Source: CAVYVZ01 sp963772065
GTDB lineage: Bacteria > Acidobacteriota > Vicinamibacteria > Vicinamibacterales > UBA2999
Length of the DNA stretch: 64,000 bases
NCBI GenBank assembly: GCA_963772065.1
Contig: CAVYVZ010000005.1
Span: forward strand, 124,001-188,000
Direction of reading: 5' to 3'
Below the pieces are notes generated by a model. That model did not search any database, had not been told where the DNA came from, and was given only the letters and a program-made list of their open reading frames with translations. Within the stretch, counting starts at the first letter, position 1. The number at the start of each line of letters is the position of its first letter. The translations under genes were made by a program, and so were the position numbers. Positions 40,500 through 49,551 of the stretch are shown here, in pieces.

Positions 40500-41565
40500 G
40501 CGAGTCCCCGGCGGAGCGTCGCTCGCGCCTGACCTCGAATTTCAGTGCGTTCAACGAATTGATGTCGTAGCGGATGCCGCCGAGGTATCGGCGGACGCCG
40601 GCGCCGCCTTCGAGGAAGTAGGGATCGCCGGCGTCGAACTCGGTCACGTCGATGCCGACGTACGGCTTCCAGCGCCACGGGCGCACCACCGCGATTGCGT
40701 ACCAGCCCGTGTGATCGGTCCCGGCGCCGGTGGTGCGATTGTCGTGATGAATGTTGAAGTACTCCGACAGCAGCTCGAAGCGTGGATCGCGGTAGACGAA
40801 ATGCGCGCCCGCGATGATCTCGTCGAGCTCGTCTTCCCGGCCGGGTCGCGAGGGATCCGACGGAATGATGTCGCGGTAGATCATCGGGCCAAACCTCACG
40901 GTGCGGTCCGTCTCGTGCGCAATGGAGAATTTGACCGCCGTGGCCTTTCCGTTGTTCACGTCCACCGCACCCTGGGTGGCGTTGAAGTCGCGCGCCCGAC
41001 CGTTGCCGAGATTGCCGACGTAGTTGAACTCCCAGCCGCCGGCCGGCACGCGCCCGCTGACCTCCACACCGACGGAGTGCACCGGCATCACGCCGCCGAA
41101 CCGCAGGATCTCCGGGCGCGCAACGGTCGGATGCAGCAGCGCACCGTGGTGATAGGCCTCGTTCCAGTAGCCCAGCGCCGTGTGCGTGCGTCCAATTGCC
41201 ACCTTGAACGCGTCCGTCAGCACGTATTTGACGTACACGCGCTCGAGCGTCACCGACGTCGCCTGCCGCCCCTCGGTCGCCACCACGAGCGCGGTCTCGG
41301 AGACGACGCTGATGTTCGGCGCGACCTGCGCGGAGAGAAACAGGGAGAACTGTCCGAGTCCGAATGTCGACCTGGTCTCGGACGGTCCGGCGTCAGGCGC
41401 GAAGTGGTCGGCGCGGAACGTCACGTCCGAGAAGCCCTGGACCGCGAAACGGGTCGCTTCGAATCCACCGGCAGGAGCGTGATGCTCGTCCTCCTGGGCC
41501 GCAACCGCGGCTGGCATCAGCCCCATGCCGGCGGCGAGCAGCCCGGCTCTCACAGTGCGCCTCAA
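40465..41565 (-). CDS. Outer-membrane beta-barrel (porin-like) protein
   Basis: 366 residues. A signal peptide (VRAGLLAAGMGLMPAAVAAQ) is followed by a short His-rich stretch and alternating beta strands: FGLGQFSLFLSAQVAPNISV, VYVKYVLTDAFKVAIGRTHT, EFNYVGNLGNGRARD and GIDVTEFDAGDPYFLEGGAG. It ends in Phe (TAFAF), the outer-membrane assembly signal. The sequence ALGYWNEAYHHGALLHPTV and length fit OprP/FmdC-like or TorF-type small porins. It is the first gene of the three-gene sensory operon. Ligand unknown; a metal, oxyanion or small solute is possible. Confidence 0.78.
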   Translation of the reverse strand: MRRTVRAGLLAAGMGLMPAAVAAQEDEHHAPAGGFEATRFAVQGFSDVTFRADHFAPDAGPSETRSTFGLGQFSLFLSAQVAPNISVVSETALVVATEGRQATSVTLERVYVKYVLTDAFKVAIGRTHTALGYWNEAYHHGALLHPTVARPEILRFGGVMPVHSVGVEVSGRVPAGGWEFNYVGNLGNGRARDFNATQGAVDVNNGKATAVKFSIAHETDRTVRFGPMIYRDIIPSDPSRPGREDELDEIIAGAHFVYRDPRFELLSEYFNIHHDNRTTGAGTDHTGWYAIAVVRPWRWKPYVGIDVTEFDAGDPYFLEGGAGVRRYLGGIRYDINSLNALKFEVRRERRSAGDSHALLINTAFAF

Positions 41566-41800
41566 AAACGACTCCTCTAGCTACCTCCCTGCGATCGAGA
41601 GGCGCCGCCGACCGATCTGACAGGTGAACGGACGTGCGCGAGCCCGCACGCGATTGCACACGACACCGAACGGAACGTCACGCGGCATGGCGCGCACGAC
41701 GCACTACTAAATGTCGGCAAATGTCACAAGGGGCTTTAAGCGGCAATTCCCAAAAACACAAGCGGGAGTTGGGTGCCGAACACAGCGGTACACCGCCCGC

Positions 41801-41815
41801 TGGCACCTCGGTTGC
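41801..41815 (+). promoter_or_regulatory. Sigma-54 type -24/-12 promoter match
   Basis: TGGCAC (41801-41806), five bases, then TTGC (41812-41815) gives the defining GG-N10-GC of sigma-54 promoters. A start about 12 bases later would leave only ~6 bases of leader before the small ORF at 41833, so either that mRNA is nearly leaderless or the promoter serves the gene at 42023. No enhancer-binding site was identified. The 267-base gap 41566-41832 holds no gene and must contain the divergent porin promoter, which I could not place. Confidence 0.4.
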
Positions 41816-41832
41816 GTCATGCGACTGACACG

Positions 41833-41982
41833 ATGATTCGCAAGCTCAAGTCGGGTGAATATCGCTTGTACTCCCGCAAACTCGATCCGAGAACCGGCAG
41901 GCGCCGTAATCTCGGGACGTTCAGGACGCGGGCCGCGGCCGAGAAGCACGAGCGAGCGGTTCAGTTCTTCAAACGCCACTAG
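41833..41982 (+). CDS. Small basic conserved protein
   Basis: 49 residues beginning MIRKLKSGEYRLYSRKLDPR and ending HERAVQFFKRH. A third of the residues are Lys or Arg, and the middle reads GRRRNLGTFRTRAAAEKHER. Proteins of this form, with the same GEYRLYSRK, NLGTF and AAAEKHERAVQ blocks, are widespread and uncharacterised; the fold resembles the AP2/integrase N-terminal arm used to contact DNA. The longer frame from 41773 would cover the promoter-like element and is rejected. The small size, strong bias and context make it a real gene in my view; function unknown. Confidence 0.65.
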   Translation: MIRKLKSGEYRLYSRKLDPRTGRRRNLGTFRTRAAAEKHERAVQFFKRH

Positions 41983-42022
41983 CGTTTGCCCGGCGGCCCA
42001 CCGGTCGGCTAAGCTCAGGACG

Positions 42023-42451
42023 ATGACCTCGCTCCGCCGGCACCTCCGGTTGTGGGTGATTGCCTGGCTGACCTGTCAGGTGGCATCGCTGTCTGCGCTC
42101 GTACCTCGCGATTGCTGCTCCACTCATCGCCCGGCGGCGACCGTGAAGGACCGCGGCTGCCATGAGAGCGCGGCGGCTACGAGGTGCCCGATGCGTGCGG
42201 CCGACGGTACCCCGTGCCCGATGCATCGGGACAGCCAGCACGATCATGAGGGATCCAGTGACATGTGCTCCATGCGTGGCACATGCAACGGCCCAATGGC
42301 GGCGCTGCTGGCGCAACTGGCGAACATCGGAATCGTTGCCGCGTCCCCGTCGGTGCTCCCCGATCTGCACGCGAGCGGCATCATCTCCATCGAAGGCGAG
42401 AACCTGATCGGCCGGTTCACGCCTCCCGATACTCCACCACCCCGCACGTAG
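42023..42451 (+). CDS. Exported Cys/Met/His-rich protein, putative metal binding
   Basis: 142 residues. A membrane-crossing N-terminus (LWVIAWLTCQVASLSALV) is followed by clustered potential copper ligands: PRDCCSTHRP, RGCHESAA, TRCPMRAADGTPCPMHRDSQ, HDHEG and DMCSMRGTCNGPM. These repeated CPM/CSM units resemble soft-metal chelators rather than disulfide networks. A hydrophobic stretch (AALLAQLANIGIVAASPSVL) and a Pro-rich tail follow. It precedes a TonB-dependent receptor and a BNR protein with its own CYCCK cluster, so transport or handling of copper or another soft metal is a reasonable inference. The short spacing and the hairpin after its stop suggest separate control of the receptor. 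Confidence 0.6.
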   Translation: MTSLRRHLRLWVIAWLTCQVASLSALVPRDCCSTHRPAATVKDRGCHESAAATRCPMRAADGTPCPMHRDSQHDHEGSSDMCSMRGTCNGPMAALLAQLANIGIVAASPSVLPDLHASGIISIEGENLIGRFTPPDTPPPRT

Positions 42452-42467
42452 ACGTCACGCGTTCACG

Positions 42468-42506
42468 CCGAGGCATACGTGTGCCTCGGGGCTGTCGTGC
42501 CGTTTT
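42468..42506 (+). terminator. 8-bp hairpin with weak T tract between metal-protein and receptor genes
   Basis: CCGAGGCA (42468-42475), a 6-base loop and TGCCTCGG (42482-42489) form a perfect stem 16 bases after the stop at 42451. A short TTTT lies at 42503-42506. This may be a partial terminator or an attenuator in the leader of the receptor gene. The T tract is too distant for a strong intrinsic terminator. Confidence 0.4.
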
Positions 42507-42522
42507 CACGTGGAGGTGCCTC

Positions 42523-45346
42523 TTGAAGTCTTTGAGGGTGCTGGCGCTCGCGAGCTCCATGCTCGTGTGCGTCCATCCAGTCTCGGCGCAGCAATCGATC
42601 GGCTACGCCAGCGTCGGTGGACGGGTGACCGACCCGTCAGGGGCGGTTGTAGGAGGCGCGCAGGTCAGCGCGCGTCACGCGAATACGAACGTCACAGGTA
42701 CGACCATCACCGACCAGGACGGCCGCTTCCGATTCCCGTATCTCAAGGTCGGACCATACGAGATAACCGTCACCCAGCCGGGATTCAACGACGCGACTCG
42801 TCATCTGACGCTCACCGCGGGCGCCGCCTTCGAGCTACCCGTGATGCTCACGGTGGGCGCCGTAGACACGACGGTCACGGTGACCGGCGAAGCCACCGTG
42901 CTCGAGGCCGCTCGCAGCCAGATTTCCGGGACGGTGTCCGAATCGGAAGTCAGGAGCGTGCCGCTCAACGGCCGCAACTTCCTCGAGCTGGCGCTCCTCG
43001 TTCCAGGCGTGTCCCCGACCAACGTCGGGAGCACACAGCTCTTTCCCGAGACATCGGCGGTTCCCGGCGTCAGTCTGTCGGTCGGCAGCCAGCGCAATCT
43101 GTCGAACAACTTCATCGTTGATGGACTGTCCGCCAACGACGACGCCGCGGGCCTCAGCGGTATCACCTACGGCGTTGATGCGGTGGAACAGTTTCAGGTG
43201 GTGACGTCCGGCGGTCAGGCTGAACTCGGACGGGCTCTGGGCGGCTACGTCAACGTCGTCACGAAGAGCGGGACCAATGTCGTGCACGGGACCGTGTACG
43301 ACTACATTCGCGATGATCGCTTCAACGCGACAAACGCGCTGTCCGGTACAAAGCTGCCGATGAACCAGGCTCAATATGGAGGCAGTCTGGGCGGCCCCAT
43401 CGCGTCCGATCGGACCTTCTACTTCACGAACCTGGAGCAGCGCAGGCTCGATCAGACCGGCCTTGCGACGATCACGCCGGCCAATGTCAGTGCAGTGAAC
43501 GCTCGGCTGGCGTCGGCCGGCTATCGCGGCCCCATGGTCAGCAGCGGCGTCTACCCCAATCCGGTCGATTCAACGAACGTACTCGCCAAGGTAGACCATC
43601 AGGTAAGCGGCCGGGATCAGTTTGGCGTTCGCTACAGTCTGTACGAGGTGAGCTCCGACAACTCGCGCGGGGCGGGCGGACTCAACGCGCCGAGCGCGTC
43701 GTCGGCGCTCGACAATCTTGACCAGACCGTGGCAGTAAGCAACACACTGACGCTCTCCACGCGAACGGTGCTTGAAACACGTGCCCAGGTTGCTCATAGC
43801 GATCTCAAGGCTCCGGCGACGGACCAAATCGGCCCGGCGGTCAGCATCGCGGGCGTCGCGTCGTTTGGCACCAGCTCCGGCAGCCCCACGCGCCGCGTGA
43901 ACACGATGTACCAGGTCGTCAACAATCTGTCGCACCAGGCCGGGGCTCATGCGTTCAGAGTCGGAGTCGACTTCCTCTTCAACGACGTGCAGATCACCTA
44001 TCCGCGCTCGGTTCGCGGCGGCTACACCTTCTCGTCACTGGCGAACTTTTTCACCGGCGCCTACAACAACGCCGGGTTTACCCAGACGTTCGGCACATCC
44101 GAGATCGCGCAGACGAATCCGAATGTCGGCCTGTACGTGCAGGACGAATGGAAAGTCAGTCCGCGGGTGACCTTGAATCTCGGCGTCCGGTACGACCTGC
44201 AATTCCTCGAGACGATCAACACCGACACCAACAACATCGCGCCGCGCGTAGGCGTCGCCTGGTCGCCCTTCGATTCGCGCCGCACGCTGGTCCGGGGCAG
44301 TGCGGGTCTCTTCTACGACCGCGTCCCCCTGCGCGCTCTCGCGAACGCGATCTTGTCGGCGGGCAACACGACCGATCTCGGCAACCTGCGCCAAATTGGG
44401 GTGAGCCTGTCTCCCACACAGACCGGAGCACCGGCGTTTCCGAACATCCTGAATGGAGTCGTCCCGTCAGTCACCCTGGTCAACCTGACGACGATGGACC
44501 GCGATCTCCAGAATGCCTACTCCCGTCAGACCAGCGTCGAGATCGAACAGCAACTCGGGGAGGACAGCACGGTCAGCATCGGGTACCAATATCTGCGCGG
44601 GTTCCATCTGCTGATGGCCGTGAATCAGAACGTGCCGACCTGCGTGGCCGCTGGCACGAACAATGGCTGTCGGCCGAACCCGAACTACGCGAACAATAGT
44701 CGGTACTCCTCGGTCGGAGACTCGAACTATCACGGGTTTCACGTCTCCTTCATGCAGCGGCCGACGCGGTGGGGCAACTATCGGATCTCGGTACACGTTG
44801 TCCAAGTCGATGAACAACCTCGGTGAGTTCTTCTTCAGCTCACCCATCGACCCGTTCGACCTGTCGAAGGACTGGGCACGCTCGGATGACGATCAGCGGC
44901 ACCGTCTGGTCATCAACGGGGCCATTCACTCATCGATGGAGCCGGCCACCAAAGCCTGGGAGTACGTCACCAATGGATTTCAACTGAGCGGCATGCTGCA
45001 GGCCTACTCCAGGCTTCCATTCAACATCACCTCGGGCGTGACCACCATTCAGGGCACTGCCGGCAGGCCGATCATCAACGGTGAGTTCATCGAGCGCAAT
45101 GCAGGTATCGGCAGCGACTTCTTCAGTGTGAGTCTGCGGCTGAGTCGTGCGTTTCGTGTTGCGCGTCGCGTCGACTTGGAGGGACTCGTCGAAGCATTCA
45201 ACCTCACCGGCAGACGCAACGACCTGACACGGAACACGAATTTCGGATCCGGAGCGTACCCGACGAATCCCCTGCCGACCTTCGGTCAGGTCACGGCCGT
45301 CGGTGAACCGCGATCGTTGCAGTTCGGTCTGCGGGCCAGGTTCTAA
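42523..45346 (+). CDS. TonB-dependent receptor with carboxypeptidase-regulatory-like N-domain, one frame shift
   Basis: About 940 residues. A TTG start at 42523 follows GGAGG by 6 bases and opens a signal peptide (LRVLALASSMLVCVHPVSAQ). Residues ~22-110 are a CarboxypepD_reg-like domain (GRVTDPSGAVVGGAQVSARH, FRFPYLKVGPYEITVTQPGF). Next is the plug (SVPLNGRNFLELALLVPGVS, SNNFIVDGLSANDDAAG, YVNVVTKSGTN) and a 22-strand-type barrel ending LQFGLRARF with terminal Phe. One base is inserted near 44780, at GSRYTLSKSMNNLG. It imports an unidentified ligand across the outer membrane using TonB energy. This Oar-like architecture is strongly expanded in Acidobacteriota. Confidence 0.9.
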
Positions 45347-45354
45347 CGGGAGCG

Positions 45355-46653
45355 ATGATGATGCGCGCCACACTTCATCCACGAGCGACAGCCATGGCGC
45401 TCGCCGCAGCGTCGATGCTGGGGCTCGTGCTCCGCGCGGCTCCTCCCACGGACGTCGTTTCGCTGACCGTGAATGGCCGCTCGAATACGAGCCCCTGGGT
45501 GGCCGCGATGGGATCGTTCGTCGCCGTCGTGTGGGGGGCCACAGCAACTGGCAAGAGTGATGTCTTTGTCGCGGTCAGCCGTGACGCAGGGCAGACCTTC
45601 GCGTCGCCGGTGCAGGTGAACGCCCTGTCTGGTGACGCGCGGCTCGGTGGAGAGCTTCCGCCGCGCGTGGCGCTTGCCTCCGCAGGAAGTTCCCGCGATC
45701 CGGAGCTCGCCGTCCTCTGGACGGCCCGCGGCGAAACAACCGAGGTAAGGATTGCGCGGTCCCGCAACGGCGGGAAGACATTCGAGGCGGCCGTCACGCT
45801 TCAGTCGCCGGGTGCACAGGGCGATCGTGGCTGGCCGGCGCTTGCGCTGGATAGGCAGGGCAAGGCGCACGCGGTCTGGCTGGATCATCGTGGACTGGCG
45901 GCCGGGCGACTGGCCGGCGCGCGTCATGGCGGCCATCAGACGGGTGCGGCGCACGACGGCGTGGCAATGGCGCAGAAATCAGGTTTGTACTACGCCGGCG
46001 CCGACGGACTCTCCGGCGAACGCGAGCTCGCCAAAGGCGTGTGCTACTGCTGCAAGACCGCGTTGGCTGTCGGCCCCGACGGTTCCGTGTATGCCGCTTG
46101 GCGGCACGTCTATCCAGGCGGCCTGCGTGACATCGCATTCACGCTCTCGCGCGACGGAGGTCGATCGTTCTCAACGCCCGCGCGCGTGAGCGAGGACGGT
46201 TGGGCCATCTCCGGGTGTCCAGACGATGGTCCGGCCATGGCGGTGGACGCCACAACGACAGTCCATCTCGTGTGGCCGACAGTCGTGAGCGGGCCAACTC
46301 CCGATGGTGCGCTGTTCTACGCGTCGACGCGCGAGGGCCGGGCGTTTACGCCGCGCACACGCATTCCGACGCTCGGTGGCCCGAAGCCCTCTCACCCGCA
46401 AATCGTCATCGACTCCTCTCGGCGAATCGTCATCGCATGGGACGAACTCGTCGACGGACGGCGCGTCGCAGCGGCGCGCGAGTTGAAGGCAAGGCCAAAT
46501 CAGCCCGTCGAATTCGGACCGGCAGTCACGTTGCCATCACCGGGGTACGCGATGTACCCCGTTCTGGCGGCAACCGACCAGGGAGTGCTGGCCGTCTGGA
46601 CGACTGGCGGCGAAGCATCGGTTATTCAGGCGAGCCGATTACGCCTGCCCTGA
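45355..46653 (+). CDS. BNR-repeat (sialidase-like propeller) exported protein with CYCCK motif
   Basis: 432 residues, 8 bases after the receptor gene. The signal peptide is ATAMALAAASMLGLVLRAAP. The Asp-box pattern of BNR propellers recurs (SRDAGQTF, SRNGGKTF, SRDGGRSF), with strand segments such as VFVAVSRDAG. The sialidase catalytic Arg triad is not evident, so enzymatic sialidase activity is doubtful. A distinctive insertion, AKGVCYCCKTALAVGPDGSV, plus EDGWAISGCPDDGPAMAVD, brings four cysteines together and could hold a metal ion. As the partner of the TonB receptor it may act as a periplasmic or surface binding protein for the same ligand. Confidence 0.78.
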   Translation: MMMRATLHPRATAMALAAASMLGLVLRAAPPTDVVSLTVNGRSNTSPWVAAMGSFVAVVWGATATGKSDVFVAVSRDAGQTFASPVQVNALSGDARLGGELPPRVALASAGSSRDPELAVLWTARGETTEVRIARSRNGGKTFEAAVTLQSPGAQGDRGWPALALDRQGKAHAVWLDHRGLAAGRLAGARHGGHQTGAAHDGVAMAQKSGLYYAGADGLSGERELAKGVCYCCKTALAVGPDGSVYAAWRHVYPGGLRDIAFTLSRDGGRSFSTPARVSEDGWAISGCPDDGPAMAVDATTTVHLVWPTVVSGPTPDGALFYASTREGRAFTPRTRIPTLGGPKPSHPQIVIDSSRRIVIAWDELVDGRRVAAARELKARPNQPVEFGPAVTLPSPGYAMYPVLAATDQGVLAVWTTGGEASVIQASRLRLP

Positions 46654-46695
46654 GCTGACGCTTCGGCCTTCCCGCTTCGAGCGCCGGCGCTGCCG

Positions 46696-47385
46696 CTAGC
46701 GTCTTCCGCCAACTTCATCGAGATGCTCGAGAAGGTCGGCGGGGTCCTCGTACACGCGATAGGCGCCCGCGCGTTCGAGCTCCTCGAGCCCGTACCCGCC
46801 GGACAGCAGGCCGATGCCGAGCATGCGTGCGCGTCTGGCGGCCAACATGTCCCACACGCTGTCGCCGACGACCGACGCGGCCTCGACGCCAACGGCCAGG
46901 CGTTCCACAGCCGCAAGGAACAGATCGGGTTCCGGCTTGGCGTACTTGACGAGGTCACGCGTGATCACCGGAACGCGTCCGAGGTCGACGCCGAGCGTCT
47001 CGAGCACGGGACCGGCGGTCTCCATCCGCCCGCTCGTCGCGACGGCCCATGGGATAGCCGCCGCGTCCAGGGCGGCGAGGAGTTCGCGCGCACCTGGAAG
47101 CGGCCGAATCTGTCTGGACCGTCGATTGTAGGCCTCCGCATGCAGCCGCTGGAGGCGCGCGATCCGGGCGGCGTCGAAATCCACGCCTGTCTCGCGGAGC
47201 AGCATGTTCGTGAAGAGCCCGCCGCTCATCCCGATCTTGCGGTGAATGCGCCAGACAGACAGCTCGATCCCTTCGGTCTCCAGCGCTTCATGCCATGCGA
47301 GGACGTGCTGGTACACGCTGTCGACCAGCGTGCCATCGAGATCGAACACGAACGCCGTCTGCTGTCGCGGAATGAGCTCGGTCAT
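46696..47385 (-). CDS. HAD-family phosphatase (beta-phosphoglucomutase-like)
   Basis: 229 residues. Motif I FVFDLDGTLVDSVYQHVLAW has both aspartates. The cap region follows, then motif II (WAVATSGRMETAGPVLETLG), motif III Lys (RDLVKYAKPEPDLFLAAVER) and motif IV (ASVVGDSVWDMLAARRAR). This is the Gph/PGMB subclass with a helical cap, which hydrolyses small sugar phosphates such as phosphoglycolate. The exact substrate is not predictable. It is convergent with the BNR gene and 28 bases upstream of the PQQ dehydrogenase gene's end on the same strand. Confidence 0.9.
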   Translation of the reverse strand: MTELIPRQQTAFVFDLDGTLVDSVYQHVLAWHEALETEGIELSVWRIHRKIGMSGGLFTNMLLRETGVDFDAARIARLQRLHAEAYNRRSRQIRPLPGARELLAALDAAAIPWAVATSGRMETAGPVLETLGVDLGRVPVITRDLVKYAKPEPDLFLAAVERLAVGVEAASVVGDSVWDMLAARRARMLGIGLLSGGYGLEELERAGAYRVYEDPADLLEHLDEVGGRR

Positions 47386-47413
47386 ACGCCACTCGTCTTC
47401 ATGCGCGTTCTCA

Positions 47414-49486
47414 TCAGGGCAATGAGAATGCCACGTAGCTGCCGCCCGATGGCGCCTGCCACTTGCCGCCGCCGGCCGCGATGACGACGTACTGCTTGCC
47501 TTTCACCGCGTAGACGGCCGGCGTGGCGTTGCCGGCGGCAGGCAACGTCGCTTCCCACAGCACCCGGCCCGTCCGCGCGTCGAACGCGCGAAACTTCTTG
47601 TCGTAGTTCGTCGCGCCGATGAAGAGCAGACCGCTCGCGGTGACGACGGGCCCGCCGTAGTTCTCGCTGCCGGTGCCGGTGAGACCCGATCCGGGCCACT
47701 CGCCGAGCGGCACCTGCCACGCAATCGCGGCCCGATTCATGTCGATCGCCGTCAACGTGCCCCACGGCGGCGCGACCGCGGGGAAACCGTCAGGATCGGT
47801 GAAGCGAGTGTAGCCATCGAGTGTGTACTTCACGTCGAAGGGCGACGGCGCGTCGCGGCTCACCGTCTCCGATACACCGGTCATCACGTACTCGACGATG
47901 GCGCGGCGCACGGCCGCGTGCAGCGTCGCGTAGGCCGGCATGCGCCCGCCGCCTTCGCGCACGACCGCCCCGATCTCACCCACGTCGCGCCGGCTCCCGA
48001 TGTCGACGAGCGACGGAAACTCGGGCGGGTTGCCGCGCAGGTCGTCCCGATGACATGACGCGCAGTGACGCTCGTAGAGCGCTTTCCCGTTGGTCGGCTC
48101 CCCATCCGGCATGTCGCGCTCGGTCAGCTTGACCCTCCAGGCCATTTCGTTCGCGTTGACATAGAGGAACCCGGACTTCGGATCGAATGCCGCGCCGCCC
48201 CACTCACCGCCGCCGTCCATGCCGGGAAACAGGATCGTCCCGTGCGTGCTCGGGGGCTCATATTCGCCGCGCTTGCGCAGCCTCGACCACTCGGCGCGCA
48301 CCGCCTTCGCGGCTTCGGGCGTCCGGTTGGTGATGAGGTCTTCGGTGAACCGTTGTCGCGTGAACGGCGGCGGCAGCACGGGCAGCATCTGCGTCGCCGA
48401 CAGCTTCTCGCCTTCCACGTCGGACGCAGGTGCCGGAATCTCCTCCATCGGAAACACCGGCTTGCCCGTCTCGCGATCGAGAACGTAGGTCCGTCCGTTC
48501 TTGGCGATCTGCGCCACGACGTCCACCCGCCGCCCATCACGAACGATCGTGATGAGCGAAGGCGCCGCCGGAAAGTCGCGGTCCCACACGTCGTGTTTGA
48601 CCGCCTGGAAGTGCCAGACGCGTTCGCCGCTGGCCGCGCGCAGGCACAGGATCGTATTCGCGAACAGGTTGTCGCCGTGTCGATTCGCCCCGTAGAAGTC
48701 GTACGCCGCGGAACCGGTGGCGGCGTACAGGAGGCCGCGCCGCGCGTCGAGCGCGAGCCCCGACCACGCGTTGGCGCCGCCGCTGTACTTCCACGCGTCC
48801 TTCGGCCAGGTGTCGTAGCCGACCTCGCCGGGATGCGGAATCGTGTGGAACGCCCACTTCTGCCGGCCGCTGTGGATGTCGAACGCGCGGATGTCGCCCG
48901 GCGCCGACGGCAGGCCCTCGGGCACGATCGATCCCAGAATCAGCAGGTCGCCGTAGAACACTCCCGGCGTGTTCACGCCGACCGTGAGAGTACGCGGATC
49001 CCGGCCCTCGAAGCCCTGACGCAAATCGATCCGGCCGCTCTGTCCGAAGCCCGGCAGCGGCTTCCCCGTCCGCGCGTCGAGCGCATACAGCCAGTGGCGC
49101 GCCCCGAAGTAGAGACGCCGATCGTTGCCCCGCTGCCAGTACATGAGGCCGCGGATGCGCGTCCGCCCCCGCGGCTTTGCGTCCTCGGGCGGCTCGAAGC
49201 TCCACATCTGAGCGCCGGATGCCGCGTTCAGCGCGAACACCCGGAGCTTCGGAGACGTGGCGTAGAGCACTCCTCCCGCCACGACGGGCTGGCACTGCAT
49301 CTCCGATCCCTCGAACGCGTCGCGCGTGTCGTACGTCCACGCAACCCGCAGACGATCCACGTTCGCCGGCGTGATTTGTGTCAGCGGCGAGTAGCGTGTC
49401 TGCTCCGGCCCGCCGCCATACTGCGGCCAGTCGGCGGAGAGAGTTGAGGCGACAAGGAGGACGAGCACGAATGGGGTGAGGCGCAT
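47414..49486 (-). CDS. PQQ-dependent dehydrogenase with fused cytochrome c domain
   Basis: 690 residues. After a signal peptide (RLTPFVLVLLVASTLSA) come propeller blades beginning WPQYGGGPEQTRYSPLTQIT, with GARHWLYALDARTGKPLPGF, KDAWKYSGGANAWSGLALDA and WHFQAVKHDVWDRDFPAAPS typical of the PQQ glucose/alcohol dehydrogenase fold. A cytochrome c insertion carries the haem site CASCH (ERHCASCHRDDLRG) and its axial Met in RMPAYATL. The chain ends with the closing blade (TGTGSENYGGPVVTASGLLF). It oxidises an alcohol or sugar in the periplasm and passes electrons to the haem. The open frame upstream of 49486 overlaps the beta-lactamase gene and is rejected. Confidence 0.9.
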   Translation of the reverse strand: MRLTPFVLVLLVASTLSADWPQYGGGPEQTRYSPLTQITPANVDRLRVAWTYDTRDAFEGSEMQCQPVVAGGVLYATSPKLRVFALNAASGAQMWSFEPPEDAKPRGRTRIRGLMYWQRGNDRRLYFGARHWLYALDARTGKPLPGFGQSGRIDLRQGFEGRDPRTLTVGVNTPGVFYGDLLILGSIVPEGLPSAPGDIRAFDIHSGRQKWAFHTIPHPGEVGYDTWPKDAWKYSGGANAWSGLALDARRGLLYAATGSAAYDFYGANRHGDNLFANTILCLRAASGERVWHFQAVKHDVWDRDFPAAPSLITIVRDGRRVDVVAQIAKNGRTYVLDRETGKPVFPMEEIPAPASDVEGEKLSATQMLPVLPPPFTRQRFTEDLITNRTPEAAKAVRAEWSRLRKRGEYEPPSTHGTILFPGMDGGGEWGGAAFDPKSGFLYVNANEMAWRVKLTERDMPDGEPTNGKALYERHCASCHRDDLRGNPPEFPSLVDIGSRRDVGEIGAVVREGGGRMPAYATLHAAVRRAIVEYVMTGVSETVSRDAPSPFDVKYTLDGYTRFTDPDGFPAVAPPWGTLTAIDMNRAAIAWQVPLGEWPGSGLTGTGSENYGGPVVTASGLLFIGATNYDKKFRAFDARTGRVLWEATLPAAGNATPAVYAVKGKQYVVIAAGGGKWQAPSGGSYVAFSLP

Positions 49487-49551
49487 TGGTGCGTTTCTAC
49501 CGCGTTCGGCGGTGGTCCGCAAGCGAGCCGTCGTCGAGCGGGCGGCGGGAA

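Noticed and set aside
45355..46653. Functional sialidase
   Set aside because: Asp-box repeats fit a propeller, but the catalytic arginines, Tyr/Glu pair and substrate context are not evident.
48065..49447. 460-codon plus-strand open frame
   Set aside because: Antisense shadow of the PQQ dehydrogenase; no motif, and composition is dominated by Arg, Val and Glu.
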